DNA of 64,000 nucleotides from DASSUW01 sp963849695. GTDB taxonomy: Bacteria; Actinomycetota; Thermoleophilia; Solirubrobacterales; Solirubrobacteraceae. Positions 60,165 to 64,000 of this stretch are shown one piece after another (positions within the stretch are counted from its first letter, which is position 1; each line of letters begins with the position of its first letter). The notes beneath the pieces are model-generated. The model worked only from the letters and a program-made list of their open reading frames with translations, was not told the DNA's origin and did no database searches. Where the stretch lies: the NCBI GenBank assembly GCA_963849695.1, contig CAWKIT010000006.1, forward strand, positions 1 to 64,000, read 5' to 3'. Position numbers and translations under genes: made by a program.

Positions 60165-60832
60165 ACGGCCCTTCCCTGCACCGCTCGACCCCGGCCGAGC
60201 TCAAGGCCCGGCTCGAGGCCGAGCGCCGCGGGACGCCGTTCCTGCTCCTGTTCGACGGCGACCGCCGACAGGTCCTGCACGAGCTGACGCCGAGCGACGT
60301 GCCGGTGACGATCGGGCGCGGCGGCGACTGCGCCGTCGGCCTCGGCTGGGACCGCGAGGTGTCGCGGCTGCACGCCCAGCTCGAGCGCGTCGGGGCGCAC
60401 TGGGTGCTGGTCGACGACGGCCTGTCGCGCAACGGCTCGTTCGTCAACGGCGAGCGGGTCGTCGGCCGGCGACTGCTGCGCGACGGCGACCGGATGTGCT
60501 TCGGCGAGACGCCGGTCATCTTCCGCGCCACCGCGAACCCGGGCGCCAGCTCGACGATCGCGGTCGGCTCCGGCCCGGCCGCCGTCCAGCTCACGCCGAC
60601 GCAGCGCCGGATCCTCGTCGCGCTGTGCCGGCCGGTCCGCGACTCGGCGTTCGCGACCCCGCTCACGAACCGCGAGATCGCCGAGGAGGTCTCGCTCAGC
60701 GTCGACGCCGTCAAGGCCCACCTGCGGACGCTGTTCGAGCGCTTCGGGCTCGAGGACCTGCCGCAGAACCAGAAGCGCGCCCGGCTCGCCGCGACGGCGC
60801 TGCTGCAGGGGATCGTCACGCACCGCGACTAG
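60161..60832 (+). CDS. FHA-domain protein with C-terminal helix-turn-helix
   Basis: 223 residues. FHA fold: VPVTIGRGGDCAVGLGWDRE, VSRLHAQLERVGAHWVLVDD and GLSRNGSFVNGERVVGRRLL (phosphothreonine-binding GR, S-x-x-H, NG). After it, VQLTPTQRRILVALCRPV and LTNREIAEEVSLSVDAVKAH form a winged helix / LuxR-like DNA-binding part. FHA domains bind phosphorylated partners, here most simply the kinase encoded just upstream and coupled in translation. Together they look like a phospho-switch acting on transcription. Confidence 0.9.
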   Translation: MNGPSLHRSTPAELKARLEAERRGTPFLLLFDGDRRQVLHELTPSDVPVTIGRGGDCAVGLGWDREVSRLHAQLERVGAHWVLVDDGLSRNGSFVNGERVVGRRLLRDGDRMCFGETPVIFRATANPGASSTIAVGSGPAAVQLTPTQRRILVALCRPVRDSAFATPLTNREIAEEVSLSVDAVKAHLRTLFERFGLEDLPQNQKRARLAATALLQGIVTHRD

Positions 60833-60839
60833 TACGGTG

Positions 60840-60865
60840 TTCGTAAGTACGCGCGTAATTGCGAA
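60840..60865. promoter_or_regulatory. 26-bp imperfect palindrome
   Basis: TTCGTAAGTACGC-GCGTAATTGCGAA: the two 13-base halves match as inverse copies at 11 of 13 positions. It starts eight bases after the FHA gene and about 70 bases before the glycine-rich-domain gene. It is AT-richer than its surroundings. A likely operator, perhaps for the FHA-HTH protein itself. Confidence 0.5.
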
Positions 60866-60937
60866 CGCCGGTCTGGGTCGGAAGTCCGCCACCCAGGGTG
60901 GCTGGCCGGCGCGCCCGCCGGCGCGGACCATGCCGCC

Positions 60938-61516
60938 ATGGAGACCACGTTCATGCGCCGGCTACGCCACCGGCGGCGCCGCGCCTTCATCGAGAACTAC
61001 GAGTTCCCCGCCGCCCTCGAGGCCAAGCTGCGCGAGAAGCTCGAGAGCGACGACCACGTCGACGTTGCGCTCGAAGGGCTGCGCGCGTGGTACCTCGCGT
61101 GCCTCGACGCGCCCGGGGAGATTCTCGGCATGCCGTCACGCGCGGTCGATGTGGCGTGGCACGAGATGATCCTCATGACCCGCGCCTACCACGCGTTCTG
61201 CGACCGCGCCTTCGGCCACTACCTCCACCACAGCCCCGACTCGGTGATGGACGAGCCGCTCGAGTACGGCCTGGCGCGGACGCTCGCCGTCGTCGAGAGC
61301 CAGTCGGTCGCGGCCGCCGGCGTGCCGCTGCTGTTCGCGGTCGACGGCCAGCTGCGCGTCGAGGACGGGTACGTGTGGGAGGAGTCCGACATCGGCCGGC
61401 TGCGCACCTTCCAGCCGCACCGGTGGGCCGACTACAGCCCCGGCTTCGCCGGCCACGGCGGCTGCTCGAGCGGCGGCGGCTGCGGTGGCGGCGGGTGCGG
61501 CGGCGGCGGCGGGTAG
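60938..61516 (+). CDS. glycine-rich domain-containing protein
   Basis: 192 residues. RAFIENYEFPAALEAKLREK, VDVALEGLRAWYLACLDAPG and VDVAWHEMILMTRAYHAFCD with FGHYLHHSP follow the pattern of the glycine-rich-domain family also met in plants (GRDP: D-x-x-W-H-x-H/M-I). The C-terminus is a Gly/Cys tail with CSSGGGCGGGGCGGGGG. Function in bacteria is unknown. No signal peptide. It follows the FHA gene after the palindrome. Confidence 0.82.
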   Translation: METTFMRRLRHRRRRAFIENYEFPAALEAKLREKLESDDHVDVALEGLRAWYLACLDAPGEILGMPSRAVDVAWHEMILMTRAYHAFCDRAFGHYLHHSPDSVMDEPLEYGLARTLAVVESQSVAAAGVPLLFAVDGQLRVEDGYVWEESDIGRLRTFQPHRWADYSPGFAGHGGCSSGGGCGGGGCGGGGG

Positions 61517-61578
61517 CCGCGCGCGGCTTCGAGGACCCTGGACCGCGGAATCAAGCCTCGAGCCGCGATGATGGCGCG

Positions 61579-63105
61579 GTGGCCGCTCCCGCTGCGCGAA
61601 CCGGCACGCTTCCCGGCCTGACCGAGCGGAACCGGCGCTGGTGGACGCTCGCCGGGGCCTGCATGGGCCTGTTCGTGCTGATGCTCGACTCGACGGTGAT
61701 CAACGTCGCGCTCCCGGACATCGCGCGCGATCTGGACGCCACCACCGCCGGCCTGCAGTGGGTCATGAACGCCTATCTGCTGGTGATGGCGTCCTTCGTG
61801 GTGACCGCGGGCCGTCTGGGCGACATAGTCGGCCGGCGGCGGGTGTTCCTGATCGGCATGGCGACCTTCGCGGGCGGCTCGGTCGTGGCGGCGATGTCGG
61901 ACACCGAGAGGGTGCTGATCGCCGGGCGCGTACTTCAGGGCATCGGCGGCGCGGCCCTCTTGGGCCTGTCGCTGGCGATCGTCTCGACCGTCTTTCCGGC
62001 CGGCGAGCGCGCCCGCGCGCTGGGGATCTGGGCCGGTGTGTCGGCGCTGGCGTTGGGCATCGGGCCGCTCGTCGGCGGCGTACTGGTCGACGCGGTCAGC
62101 TGGCGCTGGCTGTTCTGGCTGAACCTGCCGTTCTGCCTGCTCGGCGTGGTCCTCGTGCTCGCGTCGACCGCCGAGCAGCGCGACGAGACGGCGGCGGGCC
62201 GGATCGACGTTCCCGGCGTGATCACCGTGGGCCTCGGTCTGGCCGCGGTCGTGATCGCGCTCGTCCAGGGCAAGGTGTGGGGGTGGACCTCGGTCGCCAC
62301 CGTCGGCGTCTTCGCGACCGGCCTCGCGCTCCTGGTGGCGTTCTGGCTCGTCGAGCACCACGTCCGGTGGCCGATCGTCGAGTTCGAGCTGTTTCGCAAC
62401 GGGCCCTACTTCGGAGCCAGCGCCGCCGGGTTCTGCCTGGTCGGCTGCTACTGGGCGCTGATGTTCCTGCAGCCACAGTTTCTGCAGACCGGCCTCGGCC
62501 ACAGCGCGCTCGAGACCGGCGTCCTGATCCTGCCGGTGACAGCGCCGATGATCGCGCTCTCGCCGCTGGGAGGACGCCTGATCGCGCGGTTCGGCGTCCG
62601 GCCGCTCATGACCGTCGGCATGGCGCTCGGCACCGCCGGCCTGGTCGTGCTCGCTCAGGTCGACGCCTCGAGCGGCTACGGGCTGCTGTTCCCGGGCTAC
62701 CTGTTGTTCGGGATCTCGCTCGGGTGCGTCTATGCGCCGATGTCGACGGCGGCGATGGCGGCGATGCCGCAGGCGAAGGCCGGCATCGCCGCCGGCGTGC
62801 TGGCGATGAACCGCACCCTGGCCGGCGCGGTCACGCTCGCGGCGACCGGCGCCGTCTTCCAGGTCGTGCTCGACGACGACCGGCACGCGAGCGAGGTCGA
62901 GCCGGCGGCGTTCGCGTCCGCCCAGTCGGCCTCGATGTGGGTGCTCGTGGGCGTGTGCGCCGTCGGCACCGTCCTGACGTGGGCGTTCGTGCGCTCGAGC
63001 GACGACGGCGCGGTCGTTCGCGAGCATCGCGCGCATCACCACTACCACCTGCCGTGGCTGCCCAGCGAGCGGTCAGAGCGCCCGGTCGATGCCGGCGTGC
63101 GGTGA
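61579..63105 (+). CDS. MFS transporter, DHA2 (14-TMS) type
   Basis: About 508 residues from GTG 61579. FVLMLDSTVINVALPDIARD in helix 1, TAGRLGDIVGRRRVFLIGMA, GRVLQGIGGAALLGLSLAIV and LALGIGPLVGGVLVDAVSWR mark the DHA2 drug:H+ antiporter family. The His-rich tail HRAHHHYHLPWLPSER is unusual and might bind metal. Probably an efflux pump; substrate unknown. Confidence 0.9.
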   Translation: MAAPAARTGTLPGLTERNRRWWTLAGACMGLFVLMLDSTVINVALPDIARDLDATTAGLQWVMNAYLLVMASFVVTAGRLGDIVGRRRVFLIGMATFAGGSVVAAMSDTERVLIAGRVLQGIGGAALLGLSLAIVSTVFPAGERARALGIWAGVSALALGIGPLVGGVLVDAVSWRWLFWLNLPFCLLGVVLVLASTAEQRDETAAGRIDVPGVITVGLGLAAVVIALVQGKVWGWTSVATVGVFATGLALLVAFWLVEHHVRWPIVEFELFRNGPYFGASAAGFCLVGCYWALMFLQPQFLQTGLGHSALETGVLILPVTAPMIALSPLGGRLIARFGVRPLMTVGMALGTAGLVVLAQVDASSGYGLLFPGYLLFGISLGCVYAPMSTAAMAAMPQAKAGIAAGVLAMNRTLAGAVTLAATGAVFQVVLDDDRHASEVEPAAFASAQSASMWVLVGVCAVGTVLTWAFVRSSDDGAVVREHRAHHHYHLPWLPSERSERPVDAGVR

Positions 63106-63106
63106 G

Positions 63107-64000
63107 TCAGGCCGAGGCCGGCGCCGCCTCGAGGCCGACGACGTCGAACGCCTGGGCCGGGCGGGCGAGGCCTCGGAGGGTGAGCTCGCCGAGCGGCCGG
63201 GCGATGACGAGCGGCTCGGTCGCCGCGTACACGCGCTGGCTGACGAGGATCTGGCCCGGCTCGGCCGCCTCGCACAGGCGCTCGGCGAACACCGTCACGC
63301 GGCCGATCGCGGCATAGTCGGAGCGGCCCTCGAAGCCGATCCGCCCGAGCGTCGCGTGACCCTGCGCGATCCCGATCGCCGGGTGCAGGTCGTAGCCCAG
63401 CCGGCTCCAGCGCTCGGCCAGCTGCCAGATCCGGTTGCGGATCTCGATCGCCAGCCGGACGGCCCGCTCGGGGGCGTCCGGGCACGGCACGGGGTCGTTG
63501 AAGAACACGGTCAGGCGGCCGCCCGCGAAGCGCTCGAGCGTCCCCTCGAAGCGATGGATCTGCTCACCCGCGCCGGCGTGATAGTCGCGCAGGACCGCCA
63601 TCACCTCCTCGGGCTCGACCGACTCGGCGAAGCCGGCGAAGTCCCGCAGCTCGCACGCCAGCAGCGTGATCTCGGCGCGGTGGCTGTCGAGGAAGGACGT
63701 GTCGTCCTGAGCGACGACGAGGTCGGCGACCTGCGGGGGCAGGAAGCGACGCAGCTCGGCGGTCTGCGCCTCCATCGTGTCGTGGTAGCGCTTGATCCGC
63801 ACCAGCGACCGCACGCGCGCCAGCAGCTCGTCCTGGTCGAACGGCTTCGTGACGAAGTCGTCGGCGCCCGCCTCGATCGCCCGGCGCCGCTCCTGCTCGC
63901 CGCTGGCGGTGATCATGACGACCGGGAGGAACCGCGTGGCGGGGTCGGCGCGCAGGCGCCGGCACACCTCGTAGCCGTCGACGCCCGGCATCACGACGTC
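63107..64000 (-). CDS. response regulator with class III cyclase-like domain (5' end beyond window)
   Basis: The protein enters from the right edge already inside a receiver domain: VVMPGVDGYEVCRRLRADPA, VVMITASG (Thr switch) and FVTKPFDQDEL (Lys). The phospho-acceptor Asp region begins at or beyond the edge. A short coiled linker (TMEAQTAELRRFLPPQVADL) leads to an adenylate/guanylate cyclase homology domain: ITLLACELRDFAGFAESVEP, GTLERFAGGRLTVFFNDPVP and AIGIAQGHATLGRIGFEGRS. The first metal Asp appears as Glu (ACELR) and the second as Gly (AGGR where AGDG is usual). Catalysis is therefore doubtful, and it may act as a sensor. Convergent with the MFS gene. Confidence 0.85.
   Translation of the reverse strand, partial: DVVMPGVDGYEVCRRLRADPATRFLPVVMITASGEQERRRAIEAGADDFVTKPFDQDELLARVRSLVRIKRYHDTMEAQTAELRRFLPPQVADLVVAQDDTSFLDSHRAEITLLACELRDFAGFAESVEPEEVMAVLRDYHAGAGEQIHRFEGTLERFAGGRLTVFFNDPVPCPDAPERAVRLAIEIRNRIWQLAERWSRLGYDLHPAIGIAQGHATLGRIGFEGRSDYAAIGRVTVFAERLCEAAEPGQILVSQRVYAATEPLVIARPLGELTLRGLARPAQAFDVVGLEAAPASA

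Overview
The window reads as the chromosome of a very high-GC actinobacterium. The Crp-type regulator near the left end, the BTAD/AfsR-type regulators, the short HGNV-type small protein and the gene style all look like Thermoleophilia (Solirubrobacterales). That placement is inference from protein style; no rRNA or other marker gene is present.

Layout. (1) 1-6,280: a run of genes that each read only if one or more single-base frame changes are allowed (histidine-phosphatase lipoprotein, STAS protein, Crp-like regulator, Tat-exported amidohydrolase, membrane sulfatase), plus one intact 45-residue membrane peptide. (2) 6,291-10,274: a DUF4129 protein divergent from a tightly coupled MoxR ATPase / DUF58 operon. 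(3) 10,333-15,008: zinc alcohol dehydrogenase divergent from a membrane-fused GMC oxidoreductase and a small membrane partner. (4) 15,070-19,878: a 1,602-residue BTAD / double STAND / WD40 protein. (5) 19,902-23,935: a five-gene minus-strand operon of APH-like kinase, HopA1-like protein, LanC cyclase, an unknown protein and a 67-residue peptide ending in Gly-Cys-Cys-Asp. This is a candidate class V-like lanthipeptide cluster. (6) 23,997-30,793: small proteins, an ECF sigma factor, a BTAD/AAA regulator and a CocE-type hydrolase.

(7) 30,853-40,193: CBS/DHH pyrophosphatase, SDR, cyclic-nucleotide-binding protein, lipoprotein, SpeD-like protein, collagen-like secreted protein, a GH15 remnant with a large internal deletion, secreted proteins and a protein with two nearly identical P-domain-like repeats plus an OmpA-like tail. 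(8) 40,225-46,964: a coupled AfsR-like / MalT-LuxR-like regulator pair, a MetE-like protein and a glycine-rich protein. (9) 47,000-53,541: small proteins, DHFR-like reductase, AraC regulator, NmrA-like protein, an interrupted DUF1772 gene, an ABC-2 exporter and a lactate-dehydrogenase remnant. (10) 53,542-58,823: a coupled catabolic operon (amidohydrolase, intradiol dioxygenase, FAH hydrolase, polysaccharide deacetylase) with an MFS transporter upstream. (11) 58,971-64,000: Ser/Thr kinase coupled to an FHA-HTH regulator, a glycine-rich-domain protein, a second MFS transporter and a truncated response regulator with a degenerate cyclase domain.

Two signals stand out. The first is the kinase / HopA1 / LanC / Cys-Cys-peptide operon. 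The second is a regulatory element made of three heptamers, G(T/A)(C/A)AGCG, spaced exactly 11 bp apart. It occurs upstream of four separate genes (SpeD-like, collagen-like, P-domain/OmpA, glycine-rich protein). This geometry matches the direct-repeat sites known for SARP/BTAD regulators, and three BTAD proteins are encoded here. Many neighbouring genes overlap as GTGA or ATGA, so translational coupling is the rule in this genome.
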